Shown: positions 1-10,928 of the stretch, piece by piece
How the letters are laid out: each line of letters opens with the position of its first letter
How positions within the stretch are numbered: position 1 is the first letter of the stretch
NCBI GenBank assembly: GCA_012845835.1
Contig: JABAKD010000025.1
Span: forward strand, 32,239,303-32,303,302
Reading direction: 5' to 3'
Source: Undaria pinnatifida
Lineage: Eukaryota > Sar > Phaeophyceae > Laminariales > Alariaceae
Length of the DNA: 64,000 bases
The notes under the pieces: model-generated
The model's database searches: none
Told to the model about the DNA's origin: nothing
Seen by the model: the letters and a program-made list of their open reading frames with translations, nothing else
Program-made: the position numbers and the translations under genes

Positions 1-1936
1 TCCCGGCAGGGAGGGCCGAAAGCGGCTCAGACGCATCAGCAACCTCCGGCACCGACTAAGGGAACGGCAAAGGTCCCCCCGCGGTCCTGTCGGGCAGGGC
101 ACCTCACGAGCTCAGTAGCTGGGGACGGCTACCCCCGACAGTAACGGGCCGGACCCGGGCCAGAGCCAACACCTGCAGGATGAATCTGCCCAACGTCAGC
201 GTGTGATCGAGAACGCGATGTCTGCGGCAGTGCAAAAGTGGACGGAGTTTGGGAGTATACTGGTAAATACATCCTGGACGACGGAGGATGCAACGGCCAT
301 GATGGCCGGAGGACCTGCTGCGGAAGGAAATACACGGGAGTCAAACGTGTGCATGCCGAGGGGTTTTCCAGAAGATGTAGAACCACCCCCGCAATCCGTA
401 GCAGATGTAGAGCGTTCCCTATACCGGGCGGCGTGGCGTAAGGCCATGAAGACTGAGTTGGACGGTCACAAAACGACTGGTACGTACGAAGCTGCGACTC
501 CGCCGCGAGGGCGGAAACCCGTAGGTGCGAAATGTGTATTCTCCTACAAGACGGACAAGAATAGTACCATAACAAAGACGAAAGCAAGACTTGTGGCTAA
601 GGGCTTTAGCCAGGTGCAAGACGTAGATTACTCTCAAACTTTTGCACCAACCCCATCGTCAGTGTCAATCAAAATTCTGGCGGCCGTTGCAAATGAGCAA
701 GGTCTGAAGATTTTTCATTTAGACGTAGCACAAGCTTTTGTCCGCGCGAAACTCGACGCCGAAATATACATGAAACTACCGGATGGGTGTGGTGACATGT
801 CAGGAAAGATTTTTCGCCTCAACAGATCATTATATGGGCTAAAACAAGGTGGACGGCAGTGGGCCGGACTATTGGTAGAGACCGTGGTAGATTTCGGCAT
901 GGAGCAGAGTAGGACTGATCCTTGTGTTTTTCGCATGGTTGTGGATGGCAAGGTAGAACTGATTATGGCCGTTCATGTAGATGACATTGTGATTGCAGGA
1001 TCGGACAAGACATGCAGACTTTTTTTCATTCCGCATTAAGTACTAAGTTTCCCACGAATAATATAGGCGAGTTAACTTGGTATACTGGTTGTGCTTTCAA
1101 TCGTAACTGGGAATTGGGTACCTTGGAGATCACGCAGAAGGCTGTCGTTGAAAGCATGCTAAATCGTTTTGGTGTGAACTCGTTCTCTGACATCCCCGCG
1201 ACCCCTGGCGTTGAAATAGGACCAAGAGAGGAGGGCGAATTAAAGGGAGACTGGCCGTACAGGGAGGCTGTGGGCAGTCTGATGTGGCGGTCGACCATGA
1301 CGCGTCCAGACATTTCGAACGCGGTGCGTGCTGTGGCGCGCCATTCTCACAACCCCACCGACAGACACTGGAAAGCAGTTCTGAAGATCATGGCATACCT
1401 CCGCGGGAAAAGGGGTATGGGTTTGACTTTTGTAAGGGGTTCGGGATTGGATCTGACTCTGCATATAGCGATGCTGACTACGCTGATAAATCGAATGACA
1501 GGCGCCTGGTGTCGGGGACGGTAATCACCTTGGAAGTGCTGCCGTCAGTTGGGCAAGTAGTACGCAGAGGTGCGTTACGTTGTCTACAACAGAAGCAGAG
1601 TACGAAGCCCTGGGTGAAGGGGTGAAGGAGGCTCTCTTCACGGGGGTAGTATTATCTTTCATTTGTCCAGAGCTAACCGAGTCGTGTGTCCGAGTTTTTG
1701 AAGATAATCAGGGGGCCATAGCACTGGCTGAGAACCCTCTTAGTTCTGCGCGGAGCAAGCACATAGATGTGCGGTTCCATTTCGTCCGAGAGCTACTTCG
1801 TGCAAGGATAATTGATATTCAATTCGTAGTTTCGGAAAAGCAGCACGCGGATATTTTGACGAAATCCCTTGCTGCGACCCCTTTTAAATCTCATCGTAAG
1901 TTTTTGTGGAACCTACCGTTGGGTGATGAGTAAGGG
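1..1936 (+). pseudogene. Ty1/copia retrotransposon pol remnant (reverse transcriptase and RNase H)
   Basis: Seen: a broken copia polyprotein that enters from the window edge. The longest piece (203-1039) holds the reverse transcriptase start, with KARLVAKGFSQ, LDVAQAFVRAKL and YGLKQGGRQW, then the catalytic-type HVDDIVIAGSD. Reading then shifts frame in a T-run near 1015-1027, near 1450 (before YSDADYADKSNDRRLVSG) and between about 1540 and 1580. The RNase H part (1580-1933) carries STTEAEYEALGEGVKEA and DNQGAIALAENPLSSARSKH and ends at a TAA. Integrase, protease and gag are not in the window. Known: this order of RT then RNase H, with the SKHID block, is typical of copia elements. It resembles the minus-strand element at 57-60 kb closely enough to suggest one lineage. 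At least three frameshifts make it non-functional. Confidence 0.93.
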
Positions 1937-2420
1937 GTGTGAGCATTATTCGTACCATGTTTCAGTCATGCGAGGAATAATTTGTCAAGCCGCCACCCCA
2001 CACTACTTTGAGGGGCATGAGTGAGTCGGGCGCTACTTGGCATTTTAGTTTCTGGCAATGGTAATCGTTGGATTGCGGCCATTGTTACAATCGCAATGGT
2101 TTGGATGATGTGAGACATACAGGGGGTTTGACCGGGTGGCCGGGTTTCCTCCTGCTGGACTGTCGTTAGCTGTTCGTTGGTCCTAGCTTTTCGTTTTGGA
2201 TGCCCGTTCGGTCTCGTCACTGCTGTGAAGAGCCAGGGAGGGTGTTAGTCTGGATCGTCACAGCACGACGGTTACAAATGTTGTAGAGGGTTGCGTATAC
2301 ATTCGTAGGTGTTTTTATGCGATTTTTCTCATGAGAGAAGAGCTCCAGCACTCCGCTCTCCGCTCTCTGCTCCTTCTCTCCTCTCTGTCCTGTAATACAA
2401 CGAAGATAAGAACACTCGTC
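1937..2420 (+). repeat. Probable 3' LTR of the copia remnant
   Basis: Seen: just after the pol stop codon a purine run (GTAAGGGG) is followed by TGTGAGC, the arrangement of a polypurine tract next to a 3' LTR starting with TG. A C/T-rich stretch near 2345-2395 precedes CTGTAATACAACG, as in many copia LTR ends. No second LTR is available in the window, so the right boundary is only a guess. Confidence 0.45.
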
Positions 2421-2909
2421 AGACCGCAAGGCGGTCAGGGCATCCAGGCTTGGACTCTACGAAAAGAGCTCTCATCGCAATTTACCGCGGCCGCGCCCCC
2501 AGCTGCTCCAAGACGTCACGAAGGATGAAAGTCTGGGGGGGGCAGTGTCTAGGAGCGCGACACAACCTAAAACTGGAGAGGGGGTGGTTCCGCTATGTAC
2601 GGTAATTTTGGTGGTAAAAGAGGCATTGCCGGGCGTAATCGTGCCTCCGACGAGGCCCAGGCCGTGCTCGAGGAGCGGGGGCGTGCCCGTGAGGGTGGGC
2701 GCGGCGCAAGAGGCGGCAGCCAGCACCTTGAGACTGTGGTCCGCTGGTGTGTCGAAAAGGTGGGTCGAAGCCTCCGAAGGAGGACCGGGGCAAGCACGTG
2801 ATGCACGGTGAAGGCGCGTCAGCGGTGCGGGGTTAATCTCATGAAATCCCTCGGACAGTATCGGAGTGCAGGATGATGTAGGAGAGGGGGGGTGTGCCAA
2901 CCCGTCCAT

Positions 2910-3366
2910 AATGTGGCGAAGAAGGTCACAGACGATAGAAAGAGCCTGCCCGAGCGAGTTCTTGCCTCGCCACAAGTGGGGGGCATGAGCGTCAGGGTCG
3001 TCCGCCCGAAGGCCGATGCGCCATACCTGGTCAAAAGGGCTGGCTTCAGCAAAAAGCTTCCACCAGTGCAAAATGTGGTGTTTAATCTCCGGGTTCCAAA
3101 AACTTTGCAAAAGTGCCAGCAAGAACGGCGTTTTTGCGTTCTCGCTCCCAAATGGCATTGTCGAAACCCCGGATGCTCCGTCCGATGCGCTTGTGCGATT
3201 GAGGTTCCAAACTACTCAGTATGAGCCCCAGTGCACGGTTGTCGTGGAAGAGGGGTGCCATTTCGTCCATCATAAAATGCTCTGAGCAAGAATACGAAGC
3301 GTCCTCGACGACAAATGTCGAAGCTGTCCATTGCGAAAAAGTGGAGTGGGGTTGCCAAAGCAACAC
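2910..3366 (-). pseudogene. NADAR (YbiA-like, DUF1768) domain pseudogene
   Basis: Seen: two overlapping minus-strand frames together spell a NADAR-type domain. The first part (3366 down to about 3100) has FSQWTASTF, SCSEHFMMDEMAPLF, GRSIRGFDNAIWERER and FAKFLEPG. The second (about 3095 down to 2910) has PEIKHHILH, LFAEASPFDQVWRIGLRADD and LWRGKNSLGQALS. The switch of frame near 3085-3105 is a one-base frameshift, so the gene is broken. Known: NADAR proteins act on ADP-ribose/riboflavin-type N-glycosidic bonds, and some reverse ADP-ribosylation of guanosine. The EH..M, GR and W..GLRADD..LWRGKN..G blocks are the family landmarks. The frame stays open to 2472 after the domain as a Pro/Ser-rich tail. 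Upstream (3466-5434, minus) are further Pro/Ser/Arg-rich open frames that could be a decayed N-terminal part, but this is unproven. Its position beside a copia remnant may be chance or co-mobilisation. Confidence 0.8.
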
Positions 3367-5280
3367 AACGTTCCCCGTGGAATACTCGCGTGTAGGGTTA
3401 AAGTTCGAGGGGGGCGAGCTATCGGAGGGTATAGTTGAGGCACGCAGTGCGGCCCTGTGAGGGTACTAGGTCGCCGACGCGGACCGCAGGGCCGGTCTGA
3501 CGGTCATCCGCGGTGGAAGGTTATCGCGCGTAGGTGAAACGTCGCCAGAAGTGCCGCTCTCTGCACCCATCGATTGGGGGTCAACGGGGGCACGGGGCTC
3601 GGAGCCAGCCCTGCTTGACGAGAGGAGCGAGTCATCCGCGAGTCGGCAGGCAGATGCCCCGGTTACGTTGACCAAAGGTTGTGGAGTAACCACGGGTTCG
3701 ACGCGGGTGGTGTCGGGATCGCTTGTTCCACTGGTGGCGTGGAAGTCCGGGGGGGGGTTCTCGTGGGCACGGGAAGACGAAGGAGAGCCTGCAGACACTC
3801 CAGACGAATATAAAAACGGATCTCGGACGGGCGGCACTTGAGTGCCCGCCGGAGGGAGTTCTGCCCCGCACCCGCGCCTGAGGGAGTGGGCGGGGTAGCA
3901 GGCTCGCTGAATCATTTGCGATGGGGATGTCTACCGTTCATGCGGGGGAACGCCGAGTCGAGCGCTATAGAGGGGCTCGGGTTTCCGTCGCCGGCCTTCC
4001 CGCACCTCAAACCAACCGTCGCCATATGGCCGGGGCCAGGAGGGCGGGGTTTGTAGAAGTTAGGCGGGGGGCGACTCTTTCGCGAAGGGTCAACGTGGCG
4101 CGGTGGGTCTGAACCCAGAGCGTACGTTGCGTAATGGGTAGTGTTGTTCAAGGTGAGAGCTCACGGCGCGGTAGTGCTGCCAAAAGACAAATTGTCAGCA
4201 GGCGTTGCAACACGCGTGGGCGGGACACGGGGTTTGGGCGCCGCCGGCTTTAATCTCGGGCGGCGACCAGTAAATGGTTGTAAAGATGGTGCTGTAGGAA
4301 AACTGCCAGATGCTAGGCGATTTCGGCGGCGAATGGCAGCGAAGGAGCGCGAGAGCTCGTCGCGGTTGAAAAGTGCTGTGTCACAAAGCCTCGGAAGGTT
4401 GCCGGTACCCATTAACAACGTCCGGAGCTTGGGGCAGTGGTCGAGGCTGGTCGGTGGTGGGTGCTTGACGAGCGGGGCACACGGATATCTTGCGAAATAT
4501 ATAGCTATTCCGCTGGCAATGCTGGCGGTGGACGCGCGAGGGGTGCCGTAAGACCGTCGGGGCGTCAATTACCAGTGCCGTTGACGCGCATTTGGGTTAC
4601 TATTGTTCCATGAACGAAAGCGCATGTTAGGGGCGCTAGTTGTCGAGGCGGGCGATGGCGGGATTGATTGGCGCACAGTTATCGCTAGGCTATTGGTGTT
4701 TCTACCGTAGCCGCCGTCAGACCCCTGCTGTGAAAATGCGGAACGCGCCTCTTGCGACTTGTGACCAGAGTTGGAGTTGTGTGACTGTCCCTGATCGTGT
4801 AGCCGGCCTGACCGGTGGCGGCGGCCCTTGAGAGAGCTGGTTCTGGGTCCTCCTGTTTTGTGGCCGCGGCGGTAGCGCAGCATGCGTTCTTGCCCGCGGC
4901 GGTAGGCGGCGCCGCTGTTCCCGAGCTGACCAAGGTCGGGGTTGATGCACCCGCTAGCATTATCAAAAGGGTGCGAGCACTGTTCAAACGAATGTGACGT
5001 CTGGTGGTAACTACGACAGTGTCCTCGGTTATCACGAAGAGCTGCCGCGCGTGCGATCGGTGAGAAAAGACCGCTTTATAGAGAAAGGTCATCGGTCGAA
5101 AGTGTATCGGTAAAAGTGCAACCTTCATTATAGTGCGCAAGCGGCCACTGCGTGTGTGACTTGGATGAGACCCGGGGGTCGGTGGGATCGTTTGGTAAAC
5201 ATTCATTACTGCCGGAATGCGTTGCGAACCCGTCGCCCAAGCAGAGGTCTGCGATGTCGCCCGCCCCAGCCCACGGCCTG
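3367..5280. other. GC-rich region with no confirmed gene
   Basis: Several minus-strand frames are open here (3466-3915, 3912-4151, 4161-4568, 4569-4883, 4685-5434). They are Pro/Ser/Arg-rich and change frame repeatedly, with no domain I recognise. They may be the decayed upstream part of the NADAR pseudogene, or shadows of high GC content. Confidence 0.4.
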
Positions 5281-5420
5281 GGGCTGCAGACGGGGCACCC
5301 AACGGGGCGGAAACACGTCCCCCCGACACAGCAGGTTCATAGACCCTCGCGTCCCTACCATGCCGGGACGGAGCGCGTCGAGTTTTCACCAACCAAGAAC
5401 ATATGGGTGGGAGGGGTTTG
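5280..5420 (-). repeat. Dispersed repeat, copy 1 (partner near 39.8 kb)
   Basis: Seen: the stretch reading CCATGCCGGGACGGAGCG then TCACCAACCA matches 39834-39895 (CTATGACGCGACGGAGCACG, then TCACCAACCA) in the same orientation. In minus translation both give a similar peptide, RRAPSRHGRDARV and GRAPSRHSRNARV. The conserved peptide suggests a decayed coding or mobile sequence, but I do not recognise a family. Confidence 0.55.
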
Positions 5421-5942
5421 TTATGCTCTTGCATCGAAGACGTACCTTGTCTAGCAGTTTACTCTGATGTGGTCGGCGGCGCGTGTGTCGTGGCGAAACT
5501 GGGGGGGGGGGGTCTAAAGAATATTGATGATCCAAACTTAATTGACACGGATTGGTGTCTGAAAACCTTTGCCCGTTGCTCGTTTCGAGTGACTAAGGAC
5601 AGCGGGCGCCTCTGCATTTTTGTCGTAGTTTTCGTTGTTGATTCATACACGCCGGAGCGCAGGACTGGGCTTTAGTCGGTTGTTGCGGTTGGCGTTCGAG
5701 TGGTGTTGGGTAAGTACATGAAAGTGAAATACACGGTGCTGGTTTGGTTGCAGCATTCGCTTGAGCACCCTACTAGTGCTGCTAGTTAACAAAATGGTGG
5801 GGGGAGAGGCAGATGTTGTCGGTTTCCGGCCTCCAGGTCTTTGGATGGACAGGCGTTTGCTCTGCAGCTAACGTCACATTGTCGTGTGATCCGGGCACAT
5901 TGTTCGTGGACGCTTGGAAGAGATGCTCATAATTTCACCTTA
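5421..5942. other. No gene recognised
   Basis: There is a poly-G run near 5502-5511 and short frames without known motifs. Nothing else is supported. Confidence 0.4.
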
Positions 5943-6191
5943 GACTGATTCTACGATAGCCCCCCCCAAAACCAGCGACTTTGTTTAACCAACGTTTCAT
6001 GGCTGCTCGACACAAGGAAGGATACTATCGAAAACATACTATCCACACATTTTCTTGTGTGCAAAGGTCTCTCGATTGATGACGTCGGGGGGTCGAGGGA
6101 CACCGTATTTCAGGAGAAACAATCGAGAGCTGGTTTTGAAACCAGCGATTTCGTTAAAGAAAAATTGGGGGGGCTACCGTAGAACGACTCC
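5943..6191. mobile_element. MITE-like element, copy 1 (249 bp, TTA flanks)
   Basis: Seen: the left end GACTGATTCTACGATAGCC followed by a C-run matches the reverse complement of the right end, GGAGTCGTTCTACGGTAGCC followed by a C-run, giving inverted ends of about 25 bp. It is flanked on both sides by TTA (5940-5942 and 6192-6194). A related copy lies at 41058-41304. No coding sequence is inside. Known: short non-coding elements with terminal inverted repeats and TTA/TWA target duplications are typical of PIF/Harbinger-derived MITEs. The superfamily call is inference. Confidence 0.75.
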
Positions 6192-6194
6192 TTA

Positions 6195-7700
6195 ACACCT
6201 CAATGCTATGCCGTGTACACTCTGGCATGCTCTCGCATTCTAGGTTGGGATTTACGAGATCAGGGCGGCGCCAATTGTTGGTATACACGTCGTTGCCGGA
6301 CTAAAGTGTTGTCCCCTCCTTGCTGGCCGCGCTTGCATAGTGGCGGCAGAGGGGGTGGCCTTGGGTTTGTTGGTGAACCCTACAGAAACGAGCGTTTTTA
6401 AGTATATTGTAGGTTTTGGTATTCCGCCTGGTTTACGGCAGGGAGTTGTTTGCAGACCGTTACGCAATTCGCGGTGACGTCACACTAGAGGAGACGTCAT
6501 CAACATGCTTTCGCGGGGGTGGGCGGACGGCGGGGGGTGGGAGGGCGGGGGCTGTACGATCAGTGCCGTCATACGTTAGAAATATCGACTTCCATCTCTT
6601 TGTCTTCAGCGGAGCAGCGTCGGTATGTGCAAGTATTTCAGGGGCATACACGGATGGGGAATTTGGAATTGGACATTAAGTGAATTGAAAAAGATAAACA
6701 AGTATATATCTAAACATGATTGAAGGGCTTCAAGGGTTGTGCAGTGCATCTACACCGTCACTGGTTAAAAGCACCGTCCAACATGATGTATCGATCCTGC
6801 TTGGTAGTACCAGGTACTACTACTGTGTGCATGGTCTTCCACGTCGTACTGTATGGGCTGTGGCAACACAACAGCCCCTTCGACGCAACAATATCTAACA
6901 AACCACGTCTTAAAGATTCGGTGAAACAAACGTTTTCTACGAATTAACCCACGGATGACTTGAAACACGTACAATATACAATCCTACATGAATGTCGGCT
7001 GAAAATGCGTAAAGTAGGCAGGTTATTTAATATTTCCATACGTCTTCTCATCATCACGATAACGATCTATTCATGGGGGGTCTAGGTAGAATGCTTCCCC
7101 GCACAGCTCCCGTTAGGTAATATACTACCGTGCAAGATTGTCGCCCTAACTACTTCATCGCCACCATGTACTCACAACGAAGCTTGTCATGTAGACTACG
7201 CGGTCTCAGCAGATAGATTATTCATCCCTAGATCTGAAATATTAACAAGTACAACTTGATAAATAGACGACCGGTCAGATGCACGAAAATATAGTCTGAA
7301 ATGCATATAAGCCAGTCGTGGGAGCCAATTCAGCTCAAAATGGGTTTTCGATGCTGCACTGGAAGTTATTGCTGTTTCCGCTTCATTCCGTCAAGGCTCC
7401 AATTTTCTTCCTTGTGTGGAAGCCTCCAAGTTTCTTCCTGCCGTGCAGGCTTGAAACTGTCTCCCTTTAGTCGCGAAATACAGTATAATGTCATGTACTA
7501 TGGGGAAGCGCGTAGAAGAGCATGGAAACTAGCGCAAGGGGCGCTAGCGGTTGGAGTTCATGGGACCAATTGGACGTACTAGGTTGTAGTAGGTGGAAAA
7601 GTTGGGAGCTCATGACATTGAACGGAGCTCCTTGCTTCATTCCCCGGAAGTGCTAATGAAAGTTTCCACGGACGATCCCCGTACAAAGCTTCCGCGAAAG
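6195..7700. other. No gene recognised
   Basis: Only short frames without known motifs. A copy of the TACCAGGTA motif lies near 6808-6817 (GTACCAGGTAC). From about 7380 fragments of the GGAAG/CTTCC repeat begin to appear (for example 7379-7440), leading into the array that follows. Confidence 0.4.
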
Positions 7701-8400
7701 TTTAAAAATCAATAGGAAGTGCAAGCTTCACATCGTTTCCACGGAAGCTTCCATCGCTTCTACAAAGCTTCCACGGCGTCCACGAAGCTTCCATCGCGTC
7801 CACGGAAGCTTCAATCACTTCCACGGAACGGAAGTTTCACTCGCTTCCACAAAATTCTCCATTGCACAGGCCAGTTCATTACGTTGCACATGGAAGCTTC
7901 CACGGAACTGAAGCAAGCTCCTGGAAGCTTCTATGGTAGCGGATCAAGCTTCAATGTGTACGTAGTGAAAACCTGGTGGAAGGTTCCGTGGAACCGCTCA
8001 TATACTTCCGCGGAAGCGGCTTCAATTGGGGCTCCTCCGAAAGTAGTAGAAGCTTCCAGATACTACCTGAACGTTGTGCGAAGGTTGTGGAAGTAAATCA
8101 TAATCGATGGAAGTTCGCGGAAGCCAATGGAAGTACATACTGTTCCTTGGAGGCTTCCATGGAAGCTTCCGCTGGCATTTCCGCTAAAGCTTCCACTAGT
8201 GCATTCCGCGGAAGCCTCCAGCTTCAATGGAAGTGGTAGTTTCCACGGAAGCGGTGGAATCTTCCACCATTTCCGCAGAAGCTTCCACTACTTCCATGAA
8301 AGCTTCAACTATTTTCACGGAAGCTTTTACCATTTCCATGGAAGCTTGGAAGCTTGGGAAAATTCCATGGAAGCTTCCACGAGCTTCCATGGAAAAGACA
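7700..8400. repeat. Degenerate array of GGAAGCTTCC-based palindromic repeats
   Basis: Seen: the 10-bp perfect palindrome GGAAGCTTCC and close variants recur dozens of times, mostly joined as GGAAGCTTCCA(C/T)GGAAGCTTCCA with spacings near 12 or 24 bp. Both strands therefore read alike, and every frame gives short-period peptides such as FHGSFHYFHESF. The open frames in this stretch (7719-8096, 8127-8405, 8227-8505) are products of the repeat and not genes. The array abuts the copia remnant that starts near 8440. Confidence 0.85.
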
Positions 8401-8439
8401 AATAAGCCACCAGACTCCGCAATTGTCACGGAACTGTTC

Positions 8440-9393
8440 AACATGAATTTGTCAGCGAAGGATTCAAGGCTTGCATGTGCGATCCATGTTCTACGTCAAA
8501 GATGACACCTCGTCTAAAATGTTCATGGTGTTATACGTCGACGACTTTCTCGTTTCCGTATCGTCAGAGGTAGGTATCTCCAAGACCAAGGCATTTATGA
8601 TGATCAAATTCGCAATGGAAAACCTGGGAGATGTTTCTTCATTTTTGGAATGCAGGTGTCTCATAAACGTCTAAAAGGCACTCTGGACATGAATCAAGCA
8701 TACTATATTAACGCAATTCTTGCAGCGATACGGATTTGTCGACAGAAGATCGGTAAGCACACCGGGTACCGGAAAGCCCTTGGACCGTAATGCAGCTAAC
8801 TCGGGCAATGATCGACCCCAGGGATGAACATAAGGTGACTGCGAAGAGGCCGTAAGGGAACGCGGGATCTTTGTGTGAGGTACTCGAAAGGTTTGATATT
8901 TGGGCACGGATATTCTGATGCTAGCCACAACGACGATCCCAACAATTCTCGCTCCGTTTCAAGTTACCCGTACGTGTTCGCAGGAGAACCAGTGATGTGG
9001 GTCTCGAAGACACAAACGGTTGTTGCTCTTTCGTCATGGGAATCAAAGTACATTGCGCCAGCATACGCGAGCCAAGAAGCCGTGTATCTGTCTGATTTAT
9101 TGAGCGGAATAACGTTTCCTCAGTTTTCTAAATTAACGTTTCCTCAGTTTTCTTCTGTGCAGATGTACTAGAACAACATAGCAGCTCTCCAGCTATCAGA
9201 TATTACGACATTATCGTCGAGGACCAAACGCATTTGTACGAGATGTCGTTTTCTGCGCGAGTTGGTTGCATCGAAGAAAGTAATCGTATCTCATGTCAAA
9301 AAAACACATCAGCTGGCCGACATTTTCACCCAATTCGTGGACTACCCGAAGTTTAAGACCATCCTGGGTAAGATAACCAACTTCGCTTCTTAA
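8440..9393 (+). pseudogene. Ty1/copia pol remnant (second copia lineage)
   Basis: Seen: 8471-8674 contains a reverse transcriptase palm segment, FMVLYVDDFLVSVSS followed by KFAMENLGDVSSFLECR, with the YVDD catalytic motif. After a disrupted stretch, 8875-9171 holds an RNase H-type segment (GYSDASHNDDPNNSRSVSSY, VMWVSKTQTVVALSSWESKY). A further frame holds SRTKRICTRCRFLRELVASK and HVKKTHQLADIFTQFVDYPK, ending at the TAA at 9391-9393. Known: this is the normal order of the copia pol C-terminal part. The N-terminal reverse transcriptase, integrase and gag are missing, and several frameshifts are present. Its residues differ clearly from the two other copia copies here, so it is probably another lineage. 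Confidence 0.88.
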
Positions 9394-9445
9394 GGTACTC
9401 TGCAAAAGCATCATGAACATTTGCAAAATCACCTGTGTTGAGGGG

Positions 9446-9540
9446 TGTGTGTTGTAGTTTTGCTCATAGATTTTGTATGCGCTGTATGTTCAACGACTTG
9501 TTTATAAAGGGGATAAATCTGACGGTTTTGGAAATAAATA
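9446..9540 (+). repeat. Possible start of the 3' LTR of the second copia remnant
   Basis: A purine tract GTTGAGGGG ends at 9445 and is followed by TGTGTGTTG, the expected PPT/LTR junction about 50 bp after the pol stop. The right end cannot be set because the dispersed G-rich repeat begins near 9490. Confidence 0.4.
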
Positions 9541-10150
9541 AATAAATAAATAAACAAAAATGCACCAGTTTATCGTGGAAGGGGGGGTTGGGGCGGGGGG
9601 GGGGGCGGGGGGGGGGGCGTGTGGGGCATTTCAACCTGTGCGTGGAAACTATACATTAATTTGAGGGAATAAATGTGACGGTTTCGGAAAGAATGCATCA
9701 GTTTATCATGTATATCCTGGGGTAAGTGGTACAATCAGTGAGTAGAGAGAGGGCGGAGTGTTCGAGGGGGTGGGGTTGGGATGGGGTGGGGGGGGGGGGG
9801 GGAGGTGGGGGGGGGGGGGGGAGAGGGGGGGGGGGGGAGGAAGGGTTATAGGTGAGGGGTTTGTTATACGTGTGGTGCTAGGTCTAGGCGATGGTGCGGG
9901 TGGGGGGGAAGAAGGGGGCGTTCGGGGCGGGGGGGGGGAAAGCAGCGGCATGGATGGCTCTCGAAAGATAATGAGGCGATATCCAGTGCGTGAAGTGTTT
10001 ATTAATCTGGCGGATTCCGATATTAGATGGGGCGTTTGAGCAAGGGAGAGCGAGAAGGGGGGGTGGGGGGGGGGGGGGGGGGGGTTAGGAGGTTTAGGTC
10101 ACGAATAATACTCAAACACACTTCGGCTGTGAGTTAAAAAAAATGTAGGG
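9485..10150 (+). repeat. G-rich composite dispersed repeat, partial copy 1
   Basis: Seen: blocks shared with 19.0-21.1 kb, 47.99-48.5 kb and 49.7-51 kb. These are GGGGATAAATCTGACGG, GAATGCATCAGTTTATCA, GTGGTGCTAGGTCTAGGCGA, GGCATGGATGGCT, and TTATTAATCTGGCGGATT before GGGGCGTTTGAGCAAG. Between blocks lie long poly-G tracts (9594-9617, 9788-9838, 10059-10083). An AAATA/AAAT microsatellite is at 9532-9555. The open frames across the G-tracts are not genes. Confidence 0.85.
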
Positions 10151-10773
10151 GCTTGTTCTATGTAACATTTACGCAAGGAATGTGGGGTTTGGTGGAGGCG
10201 TTGTGGAATTCAGAGGAAACGGGGATGTTGCACGGACGAGACGATAGCCTCAAGGTCAGACCGTCGAGCCACGAGACCCCCCGCTGCCCTGGTCACATAC
10301 GGTCATAGTATATTGGTGGCACCGGGGTGACCCCGTCGAACAAGGGCCGACAGCGTGCCCTTCACAAAATTGGCCGACTTCAAGTAGGTTGGGCTTGTAG
10401 AAGATCAATTAGCAGCACCAGGGCACCTCTGCCACCCCATACGAACTGAGTGCTGGCAGTCTGTCTCGGTTTCTCCAGTGCTTTCGTCCGGTCCTCTGTT
10501 GGTTATTTAGAACAACCCACTGGCCCACGTAGTCACGTGACTACATGGTTCAGTGCGCAGTTCTACATATTAACTAACGAATGATATGCTTGCGAGTCCG
10601 CCAAGTGACTCTCACCGACTTTGCAACAGGGATCTCCGGGGCTCTCTCCCCTCGCCAAGCACTACAGTAGTGCTCAGGAGAACACTATCATAACCATTCA
10701 CGTCTCCAGCGTGCACGCTCGCGAAGACGTTCTTTCCATTTTTTGCTCATTATCTCGGAAAAACGTGGAAATA

Positions 10774-10840
10774 TGGAGTCGGTGGGACTCGAACCCGCGA
10801 CCCTACTTTTGTTGGTTATAGTCATTAGCTCTACCCGGTT
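10774..10840 (-). repeat. tRNA-like unit (tRNA 3'-half with B box)
   Basis: Seen on the minus strand: CCGGGTAGAGCTAATGAC, then CAACAAAAGTAGGGTCG, then CGGGTTCGAGTCCCACCG and ACTCCA. The GGTTCGAGTCC block is a perfect RNA polymerase III B box/T-arm, and GGTAGAGC resembles a D-arm. The matching 5' acceptor strand is absent and the anticodon arm does not fold well. It is therefore more likely a tRNA-derived repeat (SINE-like) than a tRNA gene. Confidence 0.6.
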
Positions 10841-10883
10841 AATTCAATTATTTTGCTGCTAATGAAAAAAAGAAACGGAAATA

Positions 10884-10928
10884 TGAAGTTGATTGGACTC
10901 GAACCCATGACGCATCTTTTGTTGGTTA
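10884..10928 (-). repeat. tRNA-like unit interrupted by the LTR element
   Basis: The minus strand reads TAACCAACAAAAGATGCG, then ATGGGTTCGAGTCCAATC and AACTTCA. This is the same family as the units at 10774 and 16720-16982. The unit stops exactly where the LTR begins (10929). Beyond the 3' LTR the flank reads GTTCTATAGC, close to the GTTATATAGC expected from intact units, so the element seems to have inserted into this repeat. Confidence 0.55.

Noticed and set aside
7719-8505. FHGSFH-repeat proteins
   Set aside because: The frames follow the 12-bp palindrome period in every frame and carry no independent signal.
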